Both the position numbers and the translations under genes were made by a program. Shown piece after piece: positions 27,153 to 35,720 of a DNA stretch of 64,000 nt (position 1 is the stretch's first letter; each line of letters opens with the position of its first letter). The notes below the pieces were generated by a model. That model was not told the DNA's origin. It made no database searches and was given only the letters and a program-made list of their open reading frames with translations. Source of the DNA: Clostridium thermosuccinogenes (GTDB lineage: Bacteria > Bacillota > Clostridia > Acetivibrionales > DSM-5807); contig NZ_CP021850.1 in NCBI RefSeq assembly GCF_002896855.1, positions 3,125,665-3,189,664 of the forward strand, given 5' to 3'.

Positions 27153-27461
27153 TCAACCTCCTGTAATGAGAGATAGGATTTCTTTCGCAAAGGTAATAAT
27201 TACACCGCCTGCAAGGGTAAGAAATCCGTTAGCTCTCTGGGAAGGGTCGTGGGATTTCAGAGAAAGGCCGATCTGCACAATGCCAAAGCCCAGCAGGATT
27301 AATCCGATAGCACGGATCAGTCCAAATATAAAATCCGATAAATTATTGACAACGGTTAGAGGATCATTTGCAGCGTAGACAGGTACGGCAAAAAGAGTAA
27401 TCATCAGTACCAATACACAGTAAATCGCGATTGACTTTTTGGTTTTCATTGAAATTTTCAT
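27153..27461 (-). CDS. VirB2-like pilin/channel subunit
   Basis: A 102-residue protein with a cleavable signal peptide (ending near VPVYA) and two hydrophobic helices separated by SLKSHDPSQRANG. This matches TrbC/VirB2-type subunits in Gram-positive conjugation systems, although these need not build a long pilus. AGGAGGT precedes the ATG. It lies between virD4 and virB6-like genes, as expected. Confidence 0.75.
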   Translation of the reverse strand: MKISMKTKKSIAIYCVLVLMITLFAVPVYAANDPLTVVNNLSDFIFGLIRAIGLILLGFGIVQIGLSLKSHDPSQRANGFLTLAGGVIITFAKEILSLITGG

Positions 27462-27488
27462 AAATATTCATACCTCCTGATTTGTATT

Positions 27489-29252
27489 CTAAGATTGAAT
27501 AACTATTTCGAGTTCTTCCTCGGAAAGAAGCTCGTAATCACTTCCATCGTTTAATGTCACAGATTTCCAGTCCAAAGCGTTTTTAGTACTACCATGCCGG
27601 TAGGGTTCAGCGCCTCCGTCAACTGTCAGCATTAAATTTGGGTGTTTTAAAATATCGTATTTTTCATCCATTACTGCCCGCTCACCCCGAATGAATAAAA
27701 GGGAGTAACGGTTATCCAGCATCCGTACTTCATCGGGAGTTAGAAGCTCTCTTCCAGACAACTGGTAATTAGTAGAGTAGCTTCCGTTTCTGCCTTTACT
27801 CATCCCGTAAGTATTGGTGTCAATTGTTTCTTTACCCAAAAGTTCAGACACGTACTTGTGAGTGGATTGCTCGTTACCGCCCAGATACAAAAACTCGTCG
27901 CAGTTACCCACAATGGATTCCCAGGTATCCTTGAACAAGGCTTTTAACTGTGCCAGGTTTTGCAGTATGATGGATACCGATATTTCCCTTGATCGCATGG
28001 TAGACAGCAACTTATCAAATTCATCCGGCAAGGCAACATTCGCAAACTCATCCATAACAAAATGGACGTGGACAGGCAACCGCCCTCCATATTTATAATC
28101 AGCTATATACATAAGGCTTTGAAAAAGCTGAGTATAGAGCATACCGACTATAAAGTTGAAACTGCTGTCGTTATCGGGTATCACAGCAAAGAGTGCCGTC
28201 TTTCTCTCTCCAATAGATGATAGCTCCATTTCGTCAACCGTTGTGATTCCTGCAAGTGTAGTCAGGTTAAACTTTTCTAAGCGGACACCCAAACCGATTA
28301 GAATGGATTTGGCGGTTTTTCCTGCGGCAAGCTTAAAAATGTTGTACTGTTTGACAGCCAGATGCTCCGGTTCCCGCATTTCCAACCGCTCAAACAGTTC
28401 GTCAAGTGGGCTTTGATAAGTTTCGTCATCCTCCCGAACTTCTGCGGCAGCAATCATTTCCATGACCATGGGAAAGTTCTGTTCATCCTTAGGTGCTTCA
28501 TAAAGAAGATAGAGGATAAGCGCTTCAAGCAATGCAGTTTCGGAACGCTCCCAAAATGGGTCGTTGGTGTTGCTGCCTTTTGGTGTAGTGTTTCTTATTA
28601 AATTTGTTACAAGCTTTAATACATCCTTGTCATCTCTGAGATATTCAAAAGGATTGTAACAGTGGGACAGATTCATATTGATTAAATCCAGCACCTTTAT
28701 TTCGTAGCCTTTAGCTTTTAACAGGTTCCCTGTATCCCTCAGAATTTCACCTTTTGGGTCAAGAATAACAAAAGAGGTATTGGCCTGCATGACATTAGGT
28801 TTAGCATAAAACCGGGTCTTACCGGAGCCGGAGCCGCCCACCACCATAACATTTAAGTTGCGCCTGTGTTTTCTTCCGTCAAATCCTATGCTGACATTCC
28901 GTGTCAGGATTTTATTTTTATGTGGTACTTTATCCCGGTATTTTTTATTGACAGCCGCAGCGCCGCCCCAACGCGCACTGCCGTGTTCCTCCCTACGCCG
29001 GTAATTACGTTTGGTAGACATATAAATCCCGATGCCCATACCATAAGCGGCTATGAACAGCAGTATGCACCTGGGTGTATCTTCTACCCATTGAATATGA
29101 AATGGATTGTTCATTGCCGACGTAAGATTGGCAAGAATTTCGGGAAGTCCTCCGGAAAGAGAAGGGGCGGTTAATAATGCCGCCCATACGACCGGAATTA
29201 AAAAAAACGCAAAGAGTATCAGGTTGCTCCTTGCGGTTTCATCGTGCCTCAT
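27489..29252 (-). CDS. VirD4/TraG coupling protein
   Basis: A 587-residue ATPase that brings the relaxase-DNA complex to the channel. Two N-terminal membrane helices (about 8-30 and 53-72) precede Walker A GGSGSGKTRF (near 139), Walker B FVMDEFANVALPDEF (near 399) and ILQNLAQLKALF. I chose the ATG at 29252, which has GCAGGAG 5 bases upstream. The open frame reaches 29291 but would overlap the previous gene further. All ATPase motifs are intact. Confidence 0.92.
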   Translation of the reverse strand: MRHDETARSNLILFAFFLIPVVWAALLTAPSLSGGLPEILANLTSAMNNPFHIQWVEDTPRCILLFIAAYGMGIGIYMSTKRNYRRREEHGSARWGGAAAVNKKYRDKVPHKNKILTRNVSIGFDGRKHRRNLNVMVVGGSGSGKTRFYAKPNVMQANTSFVILDPKGEILRDTGNLLKAKGYEIKVLDLINMNLSHCYNPFEYLRDDKDVLKLVTNLIRNTTPKGSNTNDPFWERSETALLEALILYLLYEAPKDEQNFPMVMEMIAAAEVREDDETYQSPLDELFERLEMREPEHLAVKQYNIFKLAAGKTAKSILIGLGVRLEKFNLTTLAGITTVDEMELSSIGERKTALFAVIPDNDSSFNFIVGMLYTQLFQSLMYIADYKYGGRLPVHVHFVMDEFANVALPDEFDKLLSTMRSREISVSIILQNLAQLKALFKDTWESIVGNCDEFLYLGGNEQSTHKYVSELLGKETIDTNTYGMSKGRNGSYSTNYQLSGRELLTPDEVRMLDNRYSLLFIRGERAVMDEKYDILKHPNLMLTVDGGAEPYRHGSTKNALDWKSVTLNDGSDYELLSEEELEIVIQS

Positions 29253-29427
29253 TATAACTCCTGCGTTTCTGTTTTCTTGTTGGGGCGTCAATAGTTTTTA
29301 ACAGCAGTTCATCTACGGCATCAGTGGGTTTATCATCTTTAATAAGGTCATTTCTAAGCTCATTCAAAGCATTTACCACGACGCCATACTCATAATTATC
29401 AAGGGTAAGCACCCTTTCTTCTTTCAT
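29239..29427 (-). CDS. small element protein, function unknown
   Basis: A 62-residue charged helical protein (NYEYGVVVNALNELRNDLIK) with a basic C-terminal tail (RKQKRRS). AGGAGGA stands before the ATG. It overlaps the start of virD4 by 14 bases and follows the ArdC-like gene by 12 bases, so it belongs to the transfer operon. No family is recognised with confidence. Confidence 0.6.
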   Translation of the reverse strand: MKEERVLTLDNYEYGVVVNALNELRNDLIKDDKPTDAVDELLLKTIDAPTRKQKRRSYNEAR

Positions 29428-29439
29428 AGGCCATTCCTC

Positions 29440-30339
29440 CTAATGTTCCGGCTCCTGCCGTTTTTGCTGCCGATACTGCGCAATCATCCGTTTCATTCTG
29501 CCGGAAATTTCACCTGCAGTTTCCCTTATTACCGAGAGCTCGGCTCGAATTTCTTTCGCACTCATTCCATCCAGCACCTGGGGAGTACGATCGAAGCTGT
29601 AACCGCTCGTATCCACTCCATATTGTTTGCAGAGTATATAGGACACGCAATAAGCGTGAAAGGTGTGATCTGTTCGGCGGTACCTGCCATCACCAGTATC
29701 CATTTCTGCATGGGCAAGTTCCTGGGAAAGGGCTCGGAAAATACTGCCCGCATCCATGCCTTTTCTGATCTGGATTTCACGTGTATCCGGCTGGTACAGG
29801 GCATTTGTACCCTCCGGCAGTATATCACTGATACAAATGGGCACAGGTGCATGATCCATCAACGCCTTGATGCGGGTGCGGTCGTCGGGATAGGTAGGTG
29901 TTTCCCGTTTGCGGCTGTTTCCAGTCTGTGAAATGTCAAACATCTTTTTCAGGTTATAGCTGATACCGACAGTACCATCGTCACACCGATATTCATCACC
30001 GGGCTCTAAAATGTAAAAGCCGGTTTCCTTCTTGCGAATGTAGGCACCTTGTTCCTTCCATGTGTCAAAATCCGCAATGCGGGTAGCATCAGGCTTTTGT
30101 GCAAGAATTAAAAGAGCATTTGCCACGCTATAGTGGTCAAAACGGCTTTGCACATCCAGGTAGCTTTGAAATTTCACACCATCCCGTGCCACATCTTCCA
30201 CTGTATTTTCGATCATGGAATATACCATTTCCCGCTGTTCCTGTTTCTGTTTTTTCCATGCCTCTTTATCAAAGGGCTTGCTATTCCGGGTTACAGGCTG
30301 TTCATTTCCATGCTGGAAAAGATCATCAAAGCTTCCCAT
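29440..30339 (-). CDS. ArdC-like ssDNA-binding/metallopeptidase-like protein
   Basis: A 299-residue protein. The N-terminal part (about 20-125) follows the ArdC-like pattern (FQSYLDVQSRFDHYSVANAL, then LILAQKPDATRIADFDTWKE). The C-terminal part resembles an IrrE-type zinc peptidase, but the expected HExxH reads SQELAHAEMD, with Gln for the first His. Catalysis is therefore doubtful. Anti-restriction ArdC proteins protect incoming single-stranded DNA, which is a fitting role here. A GAGGT site precedes the ATG, which lies 6 bases after the pcfB-like stop. Confidence 0.65.
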   Translation of the reverse strand: MGSFDDLFQHGNEQPVTRNSKPFDKEAWKKQKQEQREMVYSMIENTVEDVARDGVKFQSYLDVQSRFDHYSVANALLILAQKPDATRIADFDTWKEQGAYIRKKETGFYILEPGDEYRCDDGTVGISYNLKKMFDISQTGNSRKRETPTYPDDRTRIKALMDHAPVPICISDILPEGTNALYQPDTREIQIRKGMDAGSIFRALSQELAHAEMDTGDGRYRRTDHTFHAYCVSYILCKQYGVDTSGYSFDRTPQVLDGMSAKEIRAELSVIRETAGEISGRMKRMIAQYRQQKRQEPEH

Positions 30340-30345
30340 AGTAGT

Positions 30346-31146
30346 TTACCTCGCTTTCGATTTCGGTTTATCTGATTTAGGCTGCGGCTTATTTGCCCTG
30401 GTATTTTGCTTTGCTGCCTGCGGCTGTTCTTTTGTTGATTCACGTTTAGGTTCCGCCTGTTCCTTTCGAGCAGCTTTGATTTCTCGCAGTTCTTCGCGTA
30501 CTGATTTTTTCGCCGGCTCAATAATACCCTCGGCGGCTTTCCCTTCGTGATCTAAGATAGGCTCGGACGGACGGGATTTCTCCGTCGTCGCCGTTGTGGG
30601 GTTTGGGTTGTCGGCTGATTCAATAACCGGTTCTACCTGGTCTGGCTTTGCCATAAGCTCGTCGATAAAAGCATCCGTACTTTTTTCGGCAGGTGTTTCT
30701 TTTACTGCCGGTGCTTTTTGTGATTCTTTGGCCGCCTTGCTTTTCTCAATTTCATTTTTGATATTTGCTGTATCTACGGTAGCCAGCTTGAAGCGCTCTA
30801 CAATACGGTTGATTTTTGATGCATCCTCTGCCCGTACCATGATGTCACACATACCGTCCAAACTTTTTTTATCCCGCAGGGCACAATAAAGAACGCCATA
30901 GCGCTTAGCCTCCTGACAAAACTTTTTCAAGTCAACATTGCGTACAGCAAAGACCTTTAATTCTTTGCCACTGCGTAATAAGCTTTCCAGGCGGATTTTA
31001 CCCTTTGTCCTTTTCTGGTCTTTCAATACAGCATACAAATAAGTGGCAAGATTTTTTGCACCTTCACCGGAAATTTTCGCCATTACCTCGATTCCTTTAA
31101 GACTCATATTGACGATTTGATCCGCTGCGTCGGCTCCACTGTTCAT
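30346..31146 (-). CDS. PcfB-family relaxase accessory protein
   Basis: A 266-residue protein. The N-terminal 130 residues match the PcfB/DUF3801 layout (ISGEGAKNLATYLYAVLKD, then EAKRYGVLYCALRDKK). The rest is a long Lys/Glu/Pro-rich, probably disordered tail. In pCF10, PcfB works with the coupling protein and relaxase. Here it overlaps the relaxase end by 50 bases and precedes virD4. AAAGGAGG stands upstream of the ATG. Confidence 0.8.
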   Translation of the reverse strand: MNSGADAADQIVNMSLKGIEVMAKISGEGAKNLATYLYAVLKDQKRTKGKIRLESLLRSGKELKVFAVRNVDLKKFCQEAKRYGVLYCALRDKKSLDGMCDIMVRAEDASKINRIVERFKLATVDTANIKNEIEKSKAAKESQKAPAVKETPAEKSTDAFIDELMAKPDQVEPVIESADNPNPTTATTEKSRPSEPILDHEGKAAEGIIEPAKKSVREELREIKAARKEQAEPKRESTKEQPQAAKQNTRANKPQPKSDKPKSKAR

Positions 31147-32494
31147 ATTCCTTTTCCTCCTTTCTATGATGAGTTTCCTCCTGTCTGACCTGAAGCAATT
31201 TCTGCTTCATATCTTCAGAGCGGCTTAGAATACCCTCACAAAGCTTCACCTCCCTTCGAAGCAGTGACAACTTCTTTGAAAGCCCTGCAATCTGTTCTTT
31301 GTACTCTGTTTTCTGCGAATCATCTTTACACCGCCGTAGTCGATGGTAGAGAGATTTACGAGAATCCAATAAGGTTAATATTTCCTGGTTAAGCCCATTC
31401 TGAAAGTCAAGAAGCTGCTCTTTGTTTTCAATGTTATTGCTACATAAAAGCCTTGTTTGAGCAGTTAGTTCCTCCATGTGCTGGAGATCCTCGCGTAATA
31501 AAAAATGCATCCTTTTCCTGGACACATGTTGTTTCGGTAGGATACCCATTTTGTAAAGATAGTGAAAATAGAGAGCTTGCAATCCTGAGAGTTTTCTTTT
31601 ATTTTTTAGTTTCATACCGCCTCGTATGGTATAAAGTTTTCGTTTTGGTTCAGGCAGGATTTGTGGCCTTTTCGGTGTGCGGTTATGGAGTATCCTTTCC
31701 TTAATAACTTCCTCAGTGTAATCCTCGCCCAGAGTTTTTAATCGAACAAAGCGTTCCTTTCCCTGCGGACGCACTGCCATGTATTTCACACCGGTTTTTA
31801 CCTCGTATCCCTGTTTGCGAAGGTTAGCAATAAACTGTGTAAAAGTCATAGATTCATCAATCGCCTTGTCTACATCTTCACGAATAAGGCCACGCCAGGT
31901 AGGTTTACTTTCCTGTTCAGCCTTCCATTCAGCATAGTGCCTGGATTTGCCCCGCTGCGGGTTTTCAATGACAGACAGGGAGTATTCCCGGCACAACCGG
32001 TCGGAGGTTTGTCGCATAAGGGAGTAGGTAGTCTTATTATCGTAATACCGTTTGCCATCTTTAAAGGAAACAGAGTTAAGTACAAAATGATTATGGAGAT
32101 GATTTTTATCAAGATGGGTGGAAACAACCACCTCAAAACGGTCACCCCATAACTCCTGTGCCATTTTTACACCAATAACATGAGCAGTTTCAGGAGTAGC
32201 TTCCCCAGGCGCGAATGACTGATAACCGTGAAAGGCAAGAATACCGTCCGTTTTCTGGAATTGTAGTTTAGTCTTGGACATCTGCGTACAGGCAGTTTCA
32301 GGATAACAGTTGATACCGGTAACATAAAACTGCTTCTCAGTCTTTACGTCCTGTACGGTATATTTTAGTACCTCCTGAAGACCTCGAAAATCAGAACTGT
32401 TAAAATCAAGGTTCTCTGTTTTATCCGGATTTGTAGTATAGTCGATTACTCTGTCAAGGCGGTCTGTAACATCCCATATCGCTGTGGTCGCCAT
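31097..32494 (-). CDS. MOBP-type relaxase
   Basis: A 465-residue relaxase that nicks oriT and leads the strand into the recipient. The N-terminal nuclease domain carries the three-histidine metal motif HLDKNHLHNHFVLNS (about 125-140). KYYD-like NKTTY and the LSVIENP segment follow, and the nicking tyrosine should lie near the start (for example FYVTGINCY or YTT). The C-terminal third is coiled coil. It starts just after the stop of the 32498 gene, suggesting coupling. MobC and the candidate oriT lie upstream. Confidence 0.9.
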   Translation of the reverse strand: MATTAIWDVTDRLDRVIDYTTNPDKTENLDFNSSDFRGLQEVLKYTVQDVKTEKQFYVTGINCYPETACTQMSKTKLQFQKTDGILAFHGYQSFAPGEATPETAHVIGVKMAQELWGDRFEVVVSTHLDKNHLHNHFVLNSVSFKDGKRYYDNKTTYSLMRQTSDRLCREYSLSVIENPQRGKSRHYAEWKAEQESKPTWRGLIREDVDKAIDESMTFTQFIANLRKQGYEVKTGVKYMAVRPQGKERFVRLKTLGEDYTEEVIKERILHNRTPKRPQILPEPKRKLYTIRGGMKLKNKRKLSGLQALYFHYLYKMGILPKQHVSRKRMHFLLREDLQHMEELTAQTRLLCSNNIENKEQLLDFQNGLNQEILTLLDSRKSLYHRLRRCKDDSQKTEYKEQIAGLSKKLSLLRREVKLCEGILSRSEDMKQKLLQVRQEETHHRKEEKEYEQWSRRSGSNRQYES

Positions 32495-32497
32495 AGA

Positions 32498-32851
32498 TTA
32501 CCGCACCAGCTCTTTTTCCCTTATCGCCGGCCTAAAGGGATACTCACCTGTCATGTCCTGAGTATCACACACTCTGGCAACAACATCATGCAAATATGCA
32601 CGGGTATTTACCTGATAGCGGTCAGCAACGAGCTTCAATGGGTTTTGAAATTTCAGAAGATAATCAATATCTCTTTCATAATATCCGTGAATATTGGTCA
32701 TATAATGCACAACACGCTTAACAGCTGCAATTTCAGCAGCTTTATCAAAAATACTCTGTTTATCGAGCTTCAAAACTGACGCTTTGTAGTCTGCAAAATT
32801 CCTTTCGATCCGACGCATCAGTTTTTCCTGCTTATCAAGCATTCTATCCAT
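32498..32851 (-). CDS. small element protein between mobC and relaxase
   Basis: A 117-residue helical protein (MDRMLDKQEKLMRRIERNFA, then HYMTNIHGYYERDIDYLLKF). It resembles DUF3848/3849-type proteins of Clostridial elements, without certainty. The ATG at 32851 is preferred because AAAGGAGA precedes it; the open frame upstream lacks signals. It overlaps the mobC end by 8 bases. A role in relaxosome formation is possible from position alone. Confidence 0.55.
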   Translation of the reverse strand: MDRMLDKQEKLMRRIERNFADYKASVLKLDKQSIFDKAAEIAAVKRVVHYMTNIHGYYERDIDYLLKFQNPLKLVADRYQVNTRAYLHDVVARVCDTQDMTGEYPFRPAIREKELVR

Positions 32852-33182
32852 TTTCGACTCTCCTTTCCGGCGAAGTAACTGCCGTCTGTATATCCAGCAC
32901 GGCTTTTCGGAGCCGGTTGGCTTCATACTGAAATGTTGTGCGGTCAATATGCCCTATAGCATTTGCCCTTGCAGCAATCTGGTTTAAGTTGCTGCCAATA
33001 GCGTGAAGTTCTTTCATTACAGCGTAATAATCGGGAGGCGGAAGTTCCTTTGGTACATAGCCGTTGATAAGTGCACGCAAATAGGTTTCCTGTGATAGTC
33101 CTGCTTTCTTTGCGCTGGCTTCCAGCTTCGTCTTTTCTTCTTTGTTCAGCCACACTTGAACACGAATACTACGTTTTCTCAA
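32844..33182 (-). CDS. mobC: MobC-like relaxosome accessory protein
   Basis: A 112-residue protein with an N-terminal ribbon-helix-helix (SIRVQVWLNKEEKTKLEASA) and the MobC signature ELHAIGSNLNQIAARAN. It should bind oriT and help the relaxase nick it. The likely start is TTG at 33182, 8 bases after AAAGGAG; the frame continues upstream inside the DUF3789-like gene. The candidate oriT lies 160-290 bases upstream. Confidence 0.82.
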   Translation of the reverse strand: MRKRSIRVQVWLNKEEKTKLEASAKKAGLSQETYLRALINGYVPKELPPPDYYAVMKELHAIGSNLNQIAARANAIGHIDRTTFQYEANRLRKAVLDIQTAVTSPERRVENG

Positions 33183-33321
33183 CGTTTCCACTCCTTTCTG
33201 CTGAAATCTTATCCTCATCCCTTTCATATGGGATGTTGATCTGGAAAAAGCACATAAAAGCGACGCCGACAATGCCGCCAATAAAAATGCCTAACAAAAA
33301 TGCTCCTATAGTTATCACCAC
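33169..33321 (-). CDS. DUF3789-like single-helix membrane peptide
   Basis: A 50-residue peptide starting at GTG, with one Gly-rich membrane helix (AFLLGIFIGGIVGVAFMCFF) and a charged tail. This matches the short DUF3789 proteins common beside mobC in such elements. It ends 14 bases inside mobC in another frame. The ribosome site is weak. The function is unknown. Confidence 0.6.
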   Translation of the reverse strand: MVITIGAFLLGIFIGGIVGVAFMCFFQINIPYERDEDKISAERSGNVEKT

Positions 33322-33339
33322 ACTTTCTATTACAATTTT

Positions 33340-33470
33340 GCAGGGGTATTAGGGGGTATCCCCTTAACAAGCGAATTTTGGGAGACAAAATTCAGTGCTT
33401 GCTACAACATAAGACACCTGTCTTATGTTGAAATACTTACGGTAGGTATTAGATTACCTGCCGAAAAATA
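33340..33470. other. candidate origin of transfer (oriT)
   Basis: A non-coding stretch upstream of DUF3789-mobC-relaxase with stacked inverted repeats. GAATTTTG/CAAAATTC (33373-33393) is followed by AGTGCTTGC. AACATAAGACA/TGTCTTATGTT (33406-33429) has a 2-base loop. An imperfect ACGG.AGGTA/TTACCTGCCG pair follows (33440-33463). A GGGGTATTAGGGGGTATCCCC-like tract lies just left. Placement next to mobC and dense inverted repeats are typical of oriT. The nick site is not identified. Confidence 0.65.
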
Positions 33471-33477
33471 AGAGCTG

Positions 33478-33699
33478 TCATCGCTCATGTTCATGCCGTC
33501 TCTGCTTCCTAAACCGTTCTTCCATCTCTTTTTCTTTAGTGGTAAATTCCACACCGGCAAAGTGTTCTGAATCAAGGATGTATTCTTCATTTCTGTACGC
33601 CTGCCTAACTTTTTCTTCGGCCTGTTGCTCATTTTCCGCCTCGATTTCAACTGTCATGCAAAGGGTTTCTTTGATTTCCACTTGATAGGTTTTCATCAT
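33478..33699 (-). CDS. DpnD/PcfM-family protein
   Basis: About 73 residues beginning MMKTYQVEIKETLCMTVEIE, followed by AENEQQAEEKVRQAY. This is the DpnD/PcfM pattern: a small beta-strand plus helix domain found in conjugative elements. The function is unknown. Two adjacent ATG codons follow AAAGGAGG, and either could be used. A copy of the recurrent TTACCTGCCGAAA motif lies 12 bases after the stop. A hairpin terminator lies upstream. Confidence 0.7.
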   Translation of the reverse strand: MMKTYQVEIKETLCMTVEIEAENEQQAEEKVRQAYRNEEYILDSEHFAGVEFTTKEKEMEERFRKQRRHEHER

Positions 33700-33733
33700 A
33701 AAACAAAGCCTCCTTTCTTGAATTTTGGGCAAA

Positions 33734-33760
33734 GAAAAAAGACGCTGATTTTTCAACGCC
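33734..33760 (-). terminator. hairpin plus T-run before the DpnD/PcfM gene
   Basis: On the minus strand GGCGTTGA pairs with TCAGCGTC (with G-U pairs) and is followed by TTTTTTC. It separates the AT-rich cargo gene from the transfer operon. The rest of 33761-33949 is AT-rich with no gene I can support. Confidence 0.6.
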
Positions 33761-33949
33761 TTTCAACTTTATTATGATCCAAACATATTGATAAAGGGCA
33801 GTTAGATAAACAAATAATTACTTGTGATACGGTTCACCGTAAGTTTATTAAGCCAAACAGGTTCTATGGATACTTTAACTTTGAATTATCACTTATATAT
33901 CATAGTAAAGTTGCTAGTCATTAGAATATGAACAAATTTCAGTAATGCC

Positions 33950-34987
33950 TTAATTCTGAACTGCCTTTAACAAAGCGGTCAAACATTCAAGCTTTTTATT
34001 ATAGCAAATGTACTGCATACATTCCTTGTCCCAGAATTCATCAATTGAGTTCATCAGGTTAATAGCCTTTTGTCTTGAACCTTTTTTTATTTGTTTTACT
34101 GCGTCCTTACATGTATCGTATTGATCACAACAATGCAGAAATTTATTAAGAAAATTAAGGAATTGCATTCTGTCGGATTCCTTTACTCTTAAGAATGAAT
34201 ATAATCGCATGGATGATTTTAATAGCCTCTTAAAATCCTTGAAATCATATTTATTGAACCCTGCTATAACCCTTAAGACTTCTACTTTAATTTTCACATT
34301 TTTAAAATAGCTGGTTCCAACGACAACCCTATAAATCTGTGTTTTACTCAACCCCCTATATTTGCTTTTTCTATTAATCATAATAATATCTTGTTCAATC
34401 ATAGTAAAACGCTTAATTTCTGTAATAAACATCGAGATTAATAAAGAAACTACAACAGACAATAAAGCAAGCAGAATTATAATATCTAAATCCCCATTCA
34501 TTACTTCTTCTTTGAAGTTATCGTATCCATATAAAATAATTTGCTTTAATTCAGTCGGTAGCTTTAAGAGTACTAAATAATATGTAATAGAATACCCTAA
34601 AAAGCTTTTTTCAAAGTCCCAGAATATTTTTGTAAATACCTTAGCTATGGATTTATCAGTTATTGTTTTAAGTTCCTTCAAGATGGTTTTAAATGGCATT
34701 ATAAGAAACAATGCGGTTGTAGTAATTGACTGGGTAAGAAAATATACGATTATAGTAGAAGATATTAATATCAGAAGGAATACCGTTCCTATTATTTTGT
34801 TTTGAAAAATTGCTGTCTTATATAAATTAAAGGTAATGTTAGGAATATCTATTAATAAAGTTCTTCTGGCTCTTGATTTTGAAATTACTATGATAAGAAA
34901 AATACCGATTAAAGCAATACCCAAAACTAAATCCACTGTTTTTATCTTTTCCCAAACATCCAGTACTCTAATTATATAATCTTTCAT
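33950..34987 (-). CDS. AT-rich cargo gene: membrane protein of unknown function
   Basis: A 345-residue protein with membrane helices at about 20-36, 68-86, 95-105 and 170-192 and a C-terminal cytoplasmic helical region (about 200-345) rich in Lys and Cys. I recognise no family. Base composition is clearly more AT-rich than the transfer genes on both sides, a sign of separate acquisition. GAGGT precedes the ATG. It lies between a toxin-antitoxin pair and the oriT region, a common site for accessory cargo such as immunity or exclusion genes, so such a role is possible. Confidence 0.55.
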   Translation of the reverse strand: MKDYIIRVLDVWEKIKTVDLVLGIALIGIFLIIVISKSRARRTLLIDIPNITFNLYKTAIFQNKIIGTVFLLILISSTIIVYFLTQSITTTALFLIMPFKTILKELKTITDKSIAKVFTKIFWDFEKSFLGYSITYYLVLLKLPTELKQIILYGYDNFKEEVMNGDLDIIILLALLSVVVSLLISMFITEIKRFTMIEQDIIMINRKSKYRGLSKTQIYRVVVGTSYFKNVKIKVEVLRVIAGFNKYDFKDFKRLLKSSMRLYSFLRVKESDRMQFLNFLNKFLHCCDQYDTCKDAVKQIKKGSRQKAINLMNSIDEFWDKECMQYICYNKKLECLTALLKAVQN

Positions 34988-35049
34988 TCTTCGACCTCAT
35001 TTTTTCTTTATTTCGCAGTTTCCTATTTTTACACTAACAACGATAAAAT

Positions 35050-35367
35050 CTACCGCACCAGCCACCCATAATCCTGCCTACAATCCACAATGTAATCAAC
35101 AAACACTGTCTGATCCTTAATTTGATACAAAACCAGATAATATTTTTCAACAAACATCTTATGATACTTATTTAGTGGAATAAATTCTGCAGTAAGAAAT
35201 GGGAATCGTTCAGGCATTATAGAAAGAGAGCGAATAGCATTCATAAGATCGTTTTTTGCTTTACGTGCAGCAGTAGGGCTTTTCTGTGCTAAAAAACGTA
35301 CGTGACCCGCCAGCATTTGACGGGCACGGTCGGAAACAATAATCTTATACTGAACCTTCTTTTCCAT
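35050..35367 (-). CDS. RelE/ParE-superfamily toxin
   Basis: A 105-residue toxin of the RelE/ParE fold. It begins KVQYKIIVSDRARQML, has helices with SPTAARKAKNDLMNAIRSL, then PERFPFL, and ends in LVLYQIKDQTVFVDYIVDCR. This looks more ParE-like (gyrase target) than RelE-like (mRNA cleavage), but that is inference. The ATG at 35367 has GAGGTGG upstream and lies inside the antitoxin gene, overlapping by 23 bases. It likely stabilises the element. Confidence 0.82.
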   Translation of the reverse strand: MEKKVQYKIIVSDRARQMLAGHVRFLAQKSPTAARKAKNDLMNAIRSLSIMPERFPFLTAEFIPLNKYHKMFVEKYYLVLYQIKDQTVFVDYIVDCRQDYGWLVR

Positions 35368-35635
35368 TTTCCACCTCGTCAATTATGCTTTCGAGATAGC
35401 TATCCAATTCATCTGGGGTAACACCGGCACGGCCAGCCAAGCGGTCTTCCTCAACAGCCAACAATTCTTCTCTTAGCTTCAGCATTTTTTCTCGGCGTGT
35501 AAAAGCCTCTATATCCATAACCACGAGATCGCCCTCGCCGTTCTTGGTGAGAAAAACAGGTTCTCCAGTGGACTTACACAAAGCTGCAATTTCATTATAG
35601 TTTTGCCGGATACTTGCGGATGGTTTAATCTGCAC
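35345..35635 (-). CDS. Phd/YefM-family antitoxin
   Basis: A 96-residue antitoxin starting at GTG, 8 bases after AAGGAG. The N-terminal Phd/YefM DNA-binding fold reads QIKPSASIRQNYNEIAALCK, then FLTKNGEGDLVVMD. An acidic C-terminal tail (EDRLAGRAGVTPDELDSYLE) should wrap the toxin. The open frame begins earlier, but those residues do not fit the family. The promoter lies directly upstream, so the pair should autoregulate. Confidence 0.85.
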   Translation of the reverse strand: MQIKPSASIRQNYNEIAALCKSTGEPVFLTKNGEGDLVVMDIEAFTRREKMLKLREELLAVEEDRLAGRAGVTPDELDSYLESIIDEVENGKEGSV

Positions 35636-35669
35636 GGTATCAACTCCTTGTAGTAACATTCTAATCATA

Positions 35670-35698
35670 TTATACTCCTTTCATGCTATGATATCAAT
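35670..35698 (-). promoter_or_regulatory. promoter of the toxin-antitoxin pair
   Basis: TTGATA (35693-35698) and TATAAT (35670-35675) lie 17 bases apart on the minus strand, 35 bases before the antitoxin GTG. CAATT-AAC-AATTG, overlapping upstream (near 35696-35708), could be the antitoxin operator. Confidence 0.7.
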
Positions 35699-35720
35699 TA
35701 ACAATTGTTTTATCTTGGTG

